DNA of 64,000 nucleotides from Hygrophila difformis (GCA_030278955.1 JAOANR010000002.1:17285672-17349671); one strand, 5' to 3'. Numbered from the stretch's first letter, positions 1 through 11,578 are shown. Translations and numbers: made by a program. The notes: generated by a model not told the origin, from the sequence alone.

Positions 1-1125
1 GTTGTTGAGATCTGTCAAATTTTCAGAATTTTTGGCCTTGAGATGAATTTTTAAATGAGAATGGCGCGAACAGCGACACGTGAAAATTATATTTTGAGAA
101 ACTTGAGGAATTTGTGAAATTGGCCTTTACTATATTAACAAGTGAAAATTCTTTCGAAATTAATAAAAACAACGTTTTCAAAAATCCCCTTTGCAACTTG
201 ATTAAAAACAAATTAGGGGGTGAGTGCTCTGCAGGGTGTCCTCCTAACTGCGTCGTGTCTGAATGGACGATGGTGTCAAATATGAGAAATTATGTCAAAA
301 TGGCGAGATATATAGGGCCTACACTCTCGAGAGTATCCGTATGGGTTTTCCGAGGCTCTGGAGTGGTACTGAGTATGGCGGATACGGCTGCGGCCGCCGG
401 ACTACCGGCTAAACTTGTTGAGATTGCGATGCAATCGTGAAATACTTGAAATACCTAATCTTGAAGTAATGGGGATAATTAAAAGACTTTAACTTTATTT
501 CTTTTATGTAAATTATGCTTTTAAATTATGTCTTTTATTTACATTCCCATAAATTTATATTTATGATCATGTAAGATCCATGGTTTAAATCGTGCAATTA
601 AATTTGTATTAGTTAAGCTGAGTTGAATTATATAATGTCTACTATCATGCTTTGTTAAATTAATTAATGGCTTTGAAACTCATTGATCATATGTTATGTA
701 TTAACTTACTCAGCACGTTTATGCTGACCAAACCATATTTTTCTCTTTTCTTTCAGAGTATGACAATTATGCATGAGCATAGCATGCATGGGGAGATTGA
801 GGGAGACATTAATTTCTGTTTGAGACTGAATTGCATAACGGGCTTGTTTAACCCGTGTTTGGCCATGTCGGCCCTTACATTTCCATTATTATTATTATTC
901 CGCTGCTATATCTATATTTAAATATTACATTCCGCTGCAACTTAGATAATACTATGTAATGATGTTTTTTATTTTACTATCCATTATTGAATGGGTTGTT
1001 TTAAATGTTTTAAATCCTGAAATAGCTAGCCTTGCATCTCCTTAGCAAGCTCGAAGAAATCGTGTCTTGCTAGGGAGGTGTGGCGGTGACATCCCGGTCT
1101 GGGTTATCAAAATTGGGGTGTTACA
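1..1125 (+). mobile_element. 5' LTR of Ty3/gypsy element A (left end outside window)
   Basis: This is the right-hand part of a long terminal repeat. It aligns along its length with the end of the second LTR at about 8650-9781, and both end in GGGGTGTTACA, the inverse of the TGTAATACCC that opens the family's LTRs. A primer-binding site follows directly. The two copies differ at many scattered positions, so the insertion is not recent. Short open frames here (for example 114-440) are matched by frames in the other LTR copy and look like chance frames, not genes. Confidence 0.85.
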
Positions 1126-1127
1126 AG

Positions 1128-1142
1128 TTGTTATCAGAGCCC
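1128..1142 (+). other. Primer-binding site of element A (tRNA-iMet type)
   Basis: TTATCAGAGCCC lies just inside the LTR end and resembles the TGGTATCAGAGC site complementary to plant initiator-Met tRNA. It has a T where the usual second G of TGG stands, so it is slightly decayed. It sets element orientation as plus. Confidence 0.7.
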
Positions 1143-1632
1143 AAATTATTTTTAAACTATTTTAAAACCATTATTATTCTTAAGCTAGTATTATTAATAC
1201 TTATATTATTTTTTTAACTATTATTTTTAACCATTATTTCTAAATGTATTATTAAACAAATAATATATTTTTAAAGAAGCCCAAACTATTATTTTAAATT
1301 TTCTAGCCCAAATTATTTTTAGCCCAAACACTATCTTTGAAAAGAAGCCCAAATTACTTTAAACCCCAATTATTTTAAACCCAATCCCTATATTTAATAG
1401 AGCCCAAATATTATTTATTTTGGCCCAATGTAGAGGCCCAAATCATACTACCCTTATTTTTAGTGCACCATGGAAAAAAAACTTTTATTTTTAAAACCAA
1501 TGAAAAATAAATAAATGTAGTGCATTGATTTATTTTTGGGGGGATCGTCATTTGCATGAGCATATTGCATTCTCTATACTTAGATAACTTAGAAGCTTGA
1601 CATATTCTTACTTACGTTTCTTGCTACACTAG
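1143..1632 (+). mobile_element. Element A leader, non-coding
   Basis: AT-rich sequence with many scattered 'agcccaaa' motifs and no coding frame. The same style of leader follows the primer site in elements B and C, so it is taken as the untranslated leader of the retrotransposon. Confidence 0.6.
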
Positions 1633-2013
1633 ATGGCTAATCAAGACATGACGAACTAATGGTCAAAATGATGAGTGCCTATCTGGATTCCCAGCAAAAT
1701 ATACAACAACTGAAACACCGGGTAGCTCAATTGGAGGCAAAATCTGCACTATATGGGGAACCTAAGGGAAGCGGACCACCACCGCATCAATCAACTTGAA
1801 CATCAAATCCACAACCTCACTGAACTAACCCATCACTTAAATGAGAAGATTTCAGCACACAGGATGGACTTGATCCACCTCACAGACATCTTGATACCAG
1901 TCAGTCCTGTGAAGAATCATTTGATGGGGCCGGCAACTCCAAACCCAGCAGAGGAAGACCCAGTGGAGGAAGACCCAGTGGAAGACCCTGCTACCCTTCC
2001 GGAAGGAGCTTAG
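1633..2013 (+). pseudogene. Remnant 5' ORF of element A with coiled-coil character
   Basis: Two overlapping frames (from ATG 1659 and ATG 1753) encode short glutamine-, leucine- and histidine-rich stretches such as QQLKHRVAQLEAK and INQLEHQIHNL, with heptad-like spacing. The second frame ends in acidic proline-rich repeats (EEDPVEEDPVEDP) and a stop at 2011-2013. The position is that of gag, but neither a capsid core nor a zinc knuckle is visible, so this is probably a frameshifted, shortened gag or accessory ORF. Assignment is by position only. Confidence 0.4.
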
Positions 2014-2518
2014 ACTCATTAGAAATTCTATCTTAGGAAATACTATTTTTGGCTAAATAAATATTTCTATTCTTGTACATCCTATTACTTGTACTAAATT
2101 TTCCTTAAGAAATAAAATACAAGTTTCATTTTATTTATTTATTTATTTATTAAAAATTCCCTAAATTCCAAATATTTGGTGGCTTTCCAAGCAAAAACCC
2201 AAGATTTCAAAAAAAAAAAAGAAAGAAGAAAAAAAGAAAAAAAAATAAATAAATAAATATTTAAGAGATAACAAACAAAACAAGTAACCAAGCAGTGAGA
2301 CCTACATGACACAATGAAATCATAAACTACGAATCACAGTCATCGGGATCATCATCATACAATCTCATAAGGAAACAACTAAATGAAATACTTCTGGTAC
2401 AAGCCCTAAATGAAAATGCAAAAAGGGAAGGAAACGGAAGGAGGCGGGAACTGCCGACGCATGTACTCGTCCATCTGCCGCATGTAGGCATGCATGTTGG
2501 TCATAGTGGCCTGCTGCT
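2014..2518. mobile_element. Element A interior, A-rich non-coding segment
   Basis: Contains an ATTT-repeat stretch (about 2129-2150) and a poly-purine A/G tract (about 2208-2260). No coding frame is recognised. It separates the plus-strand remnant ORF from the antisense ORF that ends at 2519. Confidence 0.4.
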
Positions 2519-3754
2519 CTAACTGTCGCGAAGTGATCGTGTCATACGGGCCTGGTATAGATCCATCCTAGCGTCCAAGGCGTCGTATCGAGCCTGCCCG
2601 GCTGCGAATCCAGCGTCTATGCTAAGCGGCATCTCATGCATCATCTGCAGCATTTGGGTCATTCCCTGACCCTGCGGTGGTACTGCGGGAGGTGGGACCA
2701 TGGGAGGCAGAAGTGGCTGCTCCGGAGGAGTGACCAAGATCAAACCACCATCCTCGGGCACTGGCCGAAGCACGGCCTGAGGTGCTCCACGCTGCAGAGC
2801 CGCGCGCCGAGTGCTGTAGCGCGGAATGAGGTAGTAATCACCCGAAGCTAACTCGTAGGGATCTATCTCCGGTGTAGTACGGATCCCCTGTGCCGCACAA
2901 AGACCGCAAATGAGGTGGACACGCGTGATCACCCTGCTACCTCGGCCTCGGCGCATACCCCTCAAGTTGTCCTCAATGCAAGCCCCTACATTCACCCTAC
3001 CGCCTCGAGCGATAAACTGAATGGTCTCGTATACGTGGTCTAAAACGATGTGGCTCCGAGTAATCGGCCGGACGAGTCCCAACCATATCTAAGTAAGAGC
3101 ACGCCAGGGAGTGTCCATCGTCGTCAAACGCAACTCATGATCGTGCTCGAGCCGTGGTGGCACCTCGATACACAAGACACCCCACGCAGGAGGGAGTATG
3201 CGACCCTCGGGCTGGGGCCGGAACACGCCCTCGTCAGGCAGGCCAAGATATAGATTGATCGCCCGAGCACTGAAGTCTAGATAACGACCGCAAACCCAGA
3301 CACAAGACATGTCGTCATGCTCACCTAGACCGCCAATGTTGGCGATAACCTCCATAGCCAAATACCCCGAAGCTATATCCTCAGGATGGCGTGCGAGTCC
3401 CGTCCACTGAAGATGGTCCAAAACCGCCCGGACCCTATCATCATCCACCTGATGGGGGTGGATGCCTCTCTCCGGAACATAAGCCCGGTTCCTGCGAAGC
3501 TCGTCATAGTAGAACTCCTGAGAGGCCATAGTCGAAAACCGACGTCTTTCATGTCTGCGCGGGCGCTCCTCGTAGGGAAGATCCCGAAGTCTCGGGCCCC
3601 GCTGCTCCTCCTCCTCCTCGGACTCACTATCATCTACATCCGGCATCACCAGAGCAGCAGCACTAGAGCTAGCCTCATCACGCCATGTAGCTCGTCTCTT
3701 GGCCCCCGGAGGGCACATGAGAGAAGCCAAGACAACCCACATGAAAAGCAACAT
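2519..3754 (-). pseudogene. Antisense 'putative plant transposon protein' ORF (Transposase_32-like)
   Basis: A reading frame of about 412 codons on the minus strand, opposite to element A, is broken once by an in-frame TAG at 3087-3089. The N-terminal part has an acidic stretch (DDSESEEEEEQ) and a basic one (ERPRRHERRRF). The core includes FSTMASQEFYYDELRR, VWVCGRYLDFSARAINLYLGLP and, after the stop, RGGRVNVGACIEDN and RVHLICGLCAAQGI. This order of motifs fits the plant-specific family annotated as putative plant transposon protein (Pfam Transposase_32), common inside plant LTR elements; its role is unknown. The tail is proline/glutamine-rich. Identification is from memory of the family pattern, without a search. 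One nonsense codon is the only break seen. Confidence 0.6.
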
Positions 3755-4382
3755 CCTGCAAGATGCCCAATAACAATTATAAAGCTAACTTCCACACACT
3801 AGTCATCAAGCAGAAATACACAGAAAACATCAACATAGGCTTCCAACATGAGTAATCTATAAAAACATCAAACCCAATCACTCGTTAACACGAAACGGAA
3901 GGTGATCCAAACAAGAAATATATCAAAACAAATTCCAAAACCATTTGTGACATTTCGTCAAACACGTTATATGCACAATAAACCAAGTTAAATTTTTCTT
4001 ACAAGTACATGAAGATTGTCCACAAATTGAAATAACTGCTCAAACAACAACTCATCATCACAATGTGGCACCAAACAACGACAATGAACTCATTTTCATG
4101 TCCACTATACCAATGAAAACCGAAAATTTCATGTTCCTCCTAAATATTCAAATCTAGAAAGAACTTGCCAAGGACATATACACATTGTGGCATAAACTCA
4201 AGCAAGTCAACCAAAATAACATCAATTATCGCATATGTCCGCTAATTTGCACGAATCAAGCCTAAAACTAACAAATCCCCAATTTCTACACCTAAACCCT
4301 AATTCCTAAATTCGTCCAAAAATCAAGCAAATCAAAGTATGGAAATTGAAATTGGTAAGTAATAATATAGATTCATACCTTA
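3755..4382. mobile_element. Element A interior, upstream of the antisense ORF
   Basis: AT-rich sequence without a coding frame, lying 5' of the minus-strand ORF. On the minus strand it could hold that ORF's leader or an intron. No clear TATA box or splice pair can be assigned. Confidence 0.35.
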
Positions 4383-4642
4383 CTAGACGAAATCGAAGTC
4401 GAAATCCAGGAAATTTAGGAGTAGAAGATCGAATTTGAGAGGAAATTGGAGTAGTGTCTCAGAAATGGGAGAAGAATGGGGTGAGGCTCGTGCACCCCAC
4501 CCCGCGAGCCCTTTTCTGCAAACTGCCGCGGCCGCGCGGTCCCGACGCGGGATCAGCCCGCACCGCGCGGGCAACAGAATTTGTTTTTTTTTTATTTATT
4601 TATCTTGTTTTTCTTTATTTTATTTTACCCTACACTACTTAA
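4383..4642. mobile_element. GC-rich island inside element A
   Basis: About 4490-4580 is strikingly GC-rich with palindromic CGCGC motifs (GCCGCGCGGTCCCGACGCGG), then a T-rich run. Similar GC-rich, CGCG-containing islands occur in every LTR of this window just upstream of the TATA box. It may be a displaced copy of such promoter-proximal sequence, or the promoter side of the antisense ORF. Short ORFs here are chance frames. Confidence 0.4.
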
Positions 4643-5588
4643 TTGGCCCGAGCCTACATTGAAAATGTGGTACGACGACATGGAGTACCACATGACATCA
4701 TTTCTGACAGAGACAGTAGATTTGTCTCTCACTTTTGGACGGAATTACAAAAAGCTCCCGGTACTCAAATCAAAATGAGCACTGCGTTCCACCCGATGAC
4801 CGATGGAGAAACTGAGATAACGATCCAAACCCTGGAGGACATGCTAAGAGCATGTGTATTGGAGTTTAAGGGGAGTTGGGAAAACCATTTACCCCTAATT
4901 GAGTTTTCCTACAACAATAGCTACCATGCTAGCATTAGCATGGCACCATTCGAAGCATTGTATGGACGAAGGTGCTGAAGCCTGTTGAGTTGGGAAGAAA
5001 ATGATAAGACTGTGGTAGTGGGACCACAACTTGTCGAAGATATGGCCCAACAAATAAAAGTGATTCAAGGGAAGATGAAGGCTGCCCAAGACCGTCAAAA
5101 GGGTTATGCTGATGTGAGACGACAAGACCTAGAGTTTCAAGTGGGTGATAAGGTTATGCTAAAGATATCACCTATGAAGGGGGGTGATGCGCTTTGGAAA
5201 ACGAGGAAAGTTAAGTCCTCGATACATAGGACCTTATGAAATTCTAGAACGAGCCGAAAATCTAGCATACCGACTGGCTTTACCGCCACAATTAGCTCGA
5301 GTTCATAATTTAATTCATGTCTCACAACTAAAGAAATATGTGCCGGACCCGACACATGTACTTCAGCCGGAAGTGATTGAACTCGAAGATGATTTGACTT
5401 ATGAGGAAGTCCCAGTGCGAATCCTCGATGTTAAGGAGAGAATAACGAGAAATAAGACCGTGAAGATGGTAAAGGTTCTTTGGTCAAACCATGAAAGCGA
5501 AACAACAACATGGGAATTGGAGTCGGACCTGAAGGAACGTTACCCGACCCTGTTTCAAACCGATGCAACCACAGTTATGGGGACATAA
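4643..5588 (+). pseudogene. Ty3/gypsy integrase C-terminus plus chromodomain, broken
   Basis: The 3' end of pol. Visible in order: the integrase core end ([54 protein letters not shown]), the integrase C-terminal region (QKGYADVRRQDLEFQVGDKVML, then LSPRYIGPYEIL) and a chromodomain-like end (VKVLWSNHESETTTWELESDL). This order identifies a chromovirus-type Ty3/gypsy element. Breaks: a TGA at 4976-4978 where the family has arginine after GRRC, and a one-base gain in a G-run near 5178-5183 that shifts the rest to another frame. Protease, reverse transcriptase and RNase H are absent upstream, so element A cannot supply its own enzymes. Confidence 0.85.
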
Positions 5589-5592
5589 CTGT
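5571..5592 (+). promoter_or_regulatory. Perfect hairpin at the pol stop / upstream of the polypurine tract (element A)
   Basis: ACAGTTATG and CATAACTGT form a 9-bp perfect stem around the loop GGGA, overlapping the pol stop codon. The same arms and loop occur in element B (38451-38470) and element C (58544-58563, reverse strand), although B has no coding sequence. This suggests a cis-acting RNA or DNA signal, not a coding constraint. Confidence 0.6.
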
Positions 5593-5831
5593 AAGCTTAA
5601 GGGGGAGAGGATGTAACACCGTGTATTTGAGTCCGAAATAAATAAACAAATTCAAATTATTTTGAACTACATAATGGCTTGATCTCTTCACAGGGTACGT
5701 AGGCAGCTTAGAAATTTTAATTCTGAGTTCAGTCACAAAATAATAAAATAAACAAAAGGACCCTAGCTCTTAGCTCGAGAAAAGCCGAAACGCAACTTCG
5801 AGGACGAAGTTGATTCTTAAGGAGGGGTGAC
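5593..5831 (+). mobile_element. Polypurine-tract region of element A (two stacked tracts)
   Basis: The first purine tract (AAGGGGGAGAGGATG, about 5599-5611) is followed by TGTAACACCGTG, which looks like an LTR start. About 220 bp later a second tract (CTTAAGGAGGGGTGAC, about 5816-5831) directly precedes the real 3' LTR at 5832. A short inverted repeat (ACTTCGAGGACGAAGT) lies just before the second tract. The same two-tract order is seen in element B. Confidence 0.65.
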
Positions 5832-6307
5832 TGTAATACCCGAGAATTTTGTAACATAAATAAATAAATACATACAAAAAGGAATAAATGAATAATTAAA
5901 AGATGAAATGGAAAATGGAATTTAATCCAAGAAGGAATTAAATTTAAAGATAATAATAAATTGGACTCAATAATTCGAACCCGAAATTAAATTGAGATCC
6001 GAATGAAATTAAGATAGGAATTTAGAGCCCAAGAATAGCCCGAAAAATCGGAGCCCAAAAACATAGGAGGATAGAAGTCCGAAAGAGAGGAGAAAAGGCC
6101 CGACGGATCGCACGACCTGGCTCGGACGAAGTCCGGGCCAATGCCGTGCGGCCTCTGCGCGGGACGAGTGGTTTCGCGCGCCACCACCGTGCCATCCACC
6201 AAGAACGAACTGTGCAAGGTTCTCTCGCCCGATTTCGGATTTTTCGAGTCGGTTGCACGCCTTTCGGTCCAAGACAGCTCATGGACGTCCTCCGAGTCCT
6301 TCAAGTC

Positions 6308-6316
6308 TATAAAAAG
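6308..6316 (+). promoter_or_regulatory. LTR A TATA box
   Basis: TATAAAAAG within CTATAAAAAGGCCC, downstream of a GC-rich island. The same TATA context lies at the equivalent place in LTR C (57685-57693 and 62392-62400, reverse strand). Probable Pol II promoter; transcription would start about 30 bp downstream. Confidence 0.65.
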
Positions 6317-7054
6317 GCCCTTGACAGCCCTGTGCATCCCTTTGAAACGTCTTCGAATTCCAAACACCGAAAAACCCTAATTCCCAAGTCGTCGGAGGCA
6401 ATGAGTCAACAAAGGACCAAGTTTGGACGAAATTCAGAGGCTCTCAATCGTAGTTGGTAAGGTTTTCATCCATCTCTTTCCATTCGAATTCGAACACGAA
6501 TCTAACTTGGCCCCTTTCTCTTTTCTAAACCCCGATCCGGATCAATAAGGAGGATTTCGACGGATCTAGGAGACTAACGGCGAAACCGGAGGCCACGACA
6601 TCGAACTAGATGAGCCGGAGAACCATTTCAAGTAAGTTAATGCTTACTTATGGTTTTGGGTGATTAAAAATTAACCAAGCAAAAAGATTGAACATAAAAC
6701 CCTAATAAAATCTGTCTATACGTGCGCAACAGTTTTGTACAAATTTTTCGGACCTTTTAAAATGTTCAAACGAGAAAACCCAATACATAAAAAGTGTTCC
6801 TAAGACCCTGATCTATCTTGTGTAAAAAAATTCATAATTTTTCGTTAAGTTTTGATGCCTGAAATTTGGCCTAGACGAACCTGCATTGAAATCGGATCTT
6901 GAAATGGTGACAGATTCATATTTCGAACTTGTTGATGATTTTGACACTAGATCTAGGCCGAATTAGGACTTGAGTTGAACATGAAATTTGTACATCTATA
7001 AGTTGTGAATCATCCTATAAAATTTTGTTTAGATTGGAGTTCATTTGTTAAGTT

Positions 7055-8509
7055 TTTTTTTTTTTTGAGGGAAAGAATTTTATTCCATTTCCAAAGTACC
7101 AAGTACATATTCATGTGGAAGCAATCATACTCCACCATCACCTAACGATCAACCAGCTTGCACTAACCAACATAGGCAAAGATAAAAATGAAGATAGGGA
7201 ACAAGAACATAAAGACACAAAGTTTTTGTAGTATGGCACAGCAATACAACCATGCCCTAGTATTATGGTTGCAGTAGTATCCAGCAGCAATGCACCCTGG
7301 ATCCATCAATGACATCCACATAATCAAGAAGAACACCAGGAGCATAGCTCGGCAACCGTCCCAAGAGGGTAGCAGCAAAAAAATGGCAGCATCAGCATCC
7401 AATTAGCATAGAGAATTTGTATCAGACCACTAGAATTCGGCCAAAACTCTATACTCTTGCTAAAGGAAACAAATCATCATCCCATCCTGCTTTGCTCCTC
7501 CTTGCCAGTCTGAAATCGTCTTGTGATAGGGGCATGAAGCAGGCCTTAGTGTCCATCTTCTATGCCAGCCCCATCATCAGTGTCAAAACTCTAATCTCCG
7601 TATCTACTCATCAACCTCTCCAGTCAATGAAACACTCATGTGGTGTATCTCAGTAACGATCCCAAGACTTGTTACAACCATCATGTCTCCCCTGCAAGAT
7701 GTTCAAAACCAATACATCGAAAACCAAAAAGGCCTATTACTGAACTATATCAGGGCCAAAGCAGTAGGCAATTGGGTGGATGAACCGGCAAGGAGGGAAT
7801 TAAGGAACTTCCTATTACTGCTCACATAGAATTACAAATCGAGTTGCACGGAAGAGGACTTCGCAAGTTGATAATCCAACCATTCTACCAAATTCAAACC
7901 AACACCATGAAGCTCTTACACTAATACTGCACACTTTCCTCACAAAGAAAACCCCTTTGCTATCCAATAGGTAATACCCCTCACTCATCCGCTATTTAAT
8001 TATTTTTTTTCTTTTTCTTTTCTTTTTTTTTTTCTTTTTTCTTTTTCTCTTTTTTTTTCAATATATTTTCTTCTTTTCTTCTTTTTCTATTCTATACTTC
8101 CTTCTTTCGGTGTTGACCACCATCAATTCCTGCATCAAAAAGGTCTTTTCCCCAACTATTCCGACCTCCAACCAGGGACTATTCATTTTCCTCCCATTCA
8201 CTTCCTTATGAAACCACACCCTCCCGTTTAACAACCATCCCATTTCTACTCATTACCATACAATAATATTTGCAACAACGAAAGAATTCCATGTGAGCAT
8301 AAACAGGCATCTCCAATGTGTTCCCCATGGTGAAAAAATTCTGTATGGATATGGTGGGGAGAGGCTACTAATTCAGGTTCCGAAATGCAAATATAAGATA
8401 GAAAATGATGTCAAGTAGGCTCAAAACATGGCTTGCTAGTATATATAAGGAGAAGTTGGGAAAGTAGAAAGACCAGAATAGTTCATCATAGCGCCTTTTT
8501 CATCTTCAA
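7055..8509 (-). mobile_element. Retroposed insert (minus strand) within LTR A
   Basis: A T-run at 7053-7066 is the poly(A) tail of a minus-strand insert. It is flanked by GTTAAGTT at 7047-7054 and again at 8510-8517, the expected target duplication. Comparison with LTR C shows LTR sequence resuming directly after the second copy. The insert ends (minus sense) in a U-poor stretch GGAATAAAATTCTTTCCCTC before the A-tail, like many plant LINE 3' ends. It contains a long pyrimidine tract (8000-8060) and only short open frames. A truncated LINE 3' end or a retroposed transcript are both possible. Confidence 0.65.
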
Positions 8510-9781
8510 GTTAAGTTAAAAATCGAATCTTTGAAATCTGCTAAATCCTGAACACGGACATATTGGTATTTTTGTACACATTCATATTTTTGACTTGTTT
8601 CCTTAACTCGGATCGAAAAACTTAAAACACGAAACTTGTTCGTTACTGTGTTATTGAGCTACTGTCAAATTTTCAGAATTTTTTGCCTTGAGATGAATTT
8701 TTAAATGAGAATGGCGCGAACAGCGACACGTGAAAGTTATATTTTGAGAAACTTGAGGAATTTGTGAAATTGGCCTTTACTATACAAACAAGTGAAAATT
8801 CTTTCGAAATTAATAAAAACAACGTGTTTGAAAATCCCCTTTGCATCTTGATTAAAAACAAATTAGGGGGTGAGTGCTCTGCAGGGTGCCCTCCTAACTG
8901 CGTCGTGCCTGAATGGACGATGGTGTCAAATATGAGAAATTATGCTAAAACGGCGAGATATATAGGGCCTACACTCTCGGGAGTATCGGTATGACTTTTC
9001 CGTGGCTCCGGAGTGATACTGGGTATGGCGGATACGGCTGCGGCCGCCGGACTACCGGTTAAACTTGTTGAGATTGGGATGCAATCATGAAATACTTGAA
9101 ATACGTAATCGTGGAGTAATGGGGATAATTAAAAGACTTTAACTTTATTTATTTTATGTAAATTATGCTTTTAAATTATGTCTTTTGTTTATATTCCCAT
9201 GAATTTATATTTATGATCATGTAGGATCCATGGTTTAATTCGTGCAATTAAATTTGTATTAGTTACGCTGAGTTGAATTATATAATGTCTACTATCATGC
9301 TTTGTTAAATTAGTTAATGGCTTTGAAACCCCTTGATCATATGTTATGTATTAACTTACTCAGCACGTTTATGCTGACCAAACCATATTTTTCTCTTTTC
9401 TTTTAGAGTATGACAATTATGCATGAGCATAGTATGCATGGGGAGATTGGGGGAGACATTAATTTCTGTTTGAGACTGAATTGCATAACGGTCCTGTTTA
9501 ACCCGTGTTTTGGCCATGTCGGCCCTTTCTTTACATTTCTGTTATTATTATTCCGCTGCTATATCTATATTTAAATGCTACATTCCGCTGCAACTTAGAT
9601 AATACTATGTAATGATGTTTTTTTTTACTATCCATTATTGAATGAGCTATTTTAAATGTTTTAAATCCTGAAATAGCTAGCATTGCATCTCCTTAGCAAG
9701 CTCGAAGAAATCGTGTCTGATCTTGCTAGGGAGGTGTGGCGGTGACATCCCGGCCTGGGTTATCAAAACCGGGGTGTTACA

Positions 9782-9961
9782 AATACCAAGGAACATAAGA
9801 TTTTCCCTCCGGTAATTAGTATGATTACGATAGGTATGGGGTTAGTCTGCTCTCACTTTGTTGCTCTAGCTAAAAATACTACTATATCAATTAAAAGAAG
9901 AAACCTTTTGGCTGCACAACCTCTACAGGTTAGAAAATGAATGATGGAAATTCACACTATA
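9782..9961 (+). pseudogene. Host DNA between element A and Helitron 1; possible exon remnant
   Basis: About 48 codons stay open in plus orientation (motifs KIFPPVISMITIGMGL and KRRNLLAAQPLQ) and stop at a good splice-donor-like CAG/GTTAGA near 9928. The composition resembles a membrane segment followed by a basic stretch. The family is not recognised, and the upstream part would lie left of element A, outside the window. It may be a chance frame. Confidence 0.25.
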
Positions 9962-10859
9962 TCTATATAATAAATCCTGAATACTTTTTGGCATGTTCAG
10001 ACTGTATTGCCCTTATTAAATATACTTCATCCTTTTTTAATTTTAAGGGTTAAAATGTAATTATGCCATAGGTTTCCACGTAGGCGCTGATTAATCATAC
10101 AAAAAAATACAGTCATTCACACGTCAGCATCCTCCTTGCCACGTCATCAACCTTTTAAATCCTTTATTTAGATTTAGTCACACATCAGCGCATAATCATC
10201 CTCCTTGCCACGTCATCAACCTTTTAAATCATTTATTTAGATACTAAATCTATTTATTAGTATATGAAAATCTTGAGAAATCTTTTCATATATTTTACAA
10301 AGATATAAATTGGAAACAAATTATAATATATTTGATGTTTATGACAAATTTAGTAAAACCAATATATTATAAATCCTTTAATTGAATATGTTATATTTTC
10401 AAATATATTATATTGATTATATGTAAATATGAGTCTAAAATATTATCCTCAATCAATAGAATAAATAAAAAAAATTAATTTATATAATAAATCCTGAATA
10501 TTTTTTGACATGTTCAGACTGTATTGCCCTTATTAAATCTAATATTTCAATCTTAGATTTTTTTTAAAAAAATATCAACTCATGGGTACATCTGTAAATT
10601 ATTAGAAAACATCATAAACATATCTACGGTACCTATGATGACACCTTATAAACGCCACGTCATCCTCTCAAAAATACCAAATGTTGCCACGTGTCTATAT
10701 AATAAATTTTGAATTAAATTTAATCATTTTAAATCTTCTTAAAAGATATCTTTCTAAGATTTCATCTATAAATTAATATTGATATATCTATGGTCTCATG
10801 ATGACACCTCAACATCTATATTTCTAAAAAAAATAGGGCAAAAATAAAAACTTTGAAAA

Positions 10860-11088
10860 GTTTTTTTTTTGAGACAAAAGTATATTTATACCTTCAGTAG
10901 TTCATGGCCAATTCTGCCTTACAATAGACAAACACAATATAGCATCTCCACCCAAACACACACCCTTTAACAGAAACTACAAAACTATTACAGCTTTTTA
11001 TGAAAGACATATGGCCTCAGGCCTCAAGCACCACAAGGACAACACTGTAGGAGCGTGTGAGGTGAGTTGAGTGAGGATTGGACTGTTT
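10860..11088 (-). mobile_element. Poly(A)-tailed retro-insert inside Helitron 1
   Basis: Helitron 2 reads straight from GAAAAG into TTGATGAGTG, while Helitron 1 has about 230 bp between them. The extra segment starts with an 11-bp T-run, i.e. a minus-strand poly(A) tail, and is flanked by AAAAG-type repeats. It is a truncated LINE 3' end or similar that arrived after the two Helitron copies separated. Confidence 0.6.
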
Positions 11089-11396
11089 TTAAAAAGTTGA
11101 TGAGTGTTAAATGATATTTCTAAGGGAAATAGGGAAATTAATTATCTTTTCTAATATTATAAAGTTGGGGACTGTTTTTGCCGAAAAATTAGTTTAAGTA
11201 CTTATTTTAGAATTTTTTTAATTGGGGTATATCTTTTGGAAATTGTTTTTTTCCCCTTAAAAAATGAAAAGATAACAAAAAAAGTATAGATAGTATTCTT
11301 TAAAAATTTTAGGGATAATAGTCAAAAGGGACAACATATTAGGGAGTAAAATGATATTTTAGAACATTAATAATGCAAATATATAATTTATTCGAA

Positions 11397-11578
11397 TTTT
11401 TTTGGTGAGTAATCGGGTATCCCCAGGCCACATTGGACCCAAGACTAATCCATCGAGAATCTGCATGGGCAATTAACAACACTTCTTCAAATGTATTTTT
11501 TTTGCATATACAATGTTCGAACCCGAGACTTTGCTTAAGCAACTAGAACTCCAATCCACTCAAGCCAACTACTGTTGG
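11397..11578 (-). mobile_element. SINE (family 2) in Helitron 1
   Basis: On the minus strand the sequence has a Pol III A-box-like TGGCTTGAGTGG and a B-box-like GGGTTCGAAC about 45 bp later, then a non-tRNA body with GGATTAGTCTTGGGTCCAAT and an A-rich end. The same copy is in Helitron 2 (about 18425-18605), so it predates their duplication. An independent copy with a clear target duplication lies at 53543-53720. Confidence 0.7.

Larger units (their letters stand above)
5832..9781 (+). mobile_element. 3' LTR of element A (interrupted by a 1.45-kb insert)
   Basis: The LTR opens with TGTAATACCCGAG after the polypurine tract and closes with GGGGTGTTACA. It is homologous to LTR C (reverse strand, 55696-58228) and more distantly to LTR B. 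Landmarks are a GC-rich island near 6090-6190 and a TATA box at 6308-6316. The length (3.95 kb) is explained by a retro-insert at 7055-8509. The bases after the LTR, AATAC, would be the target duplication; its partner lies outside the window. Confidence 0.85.
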
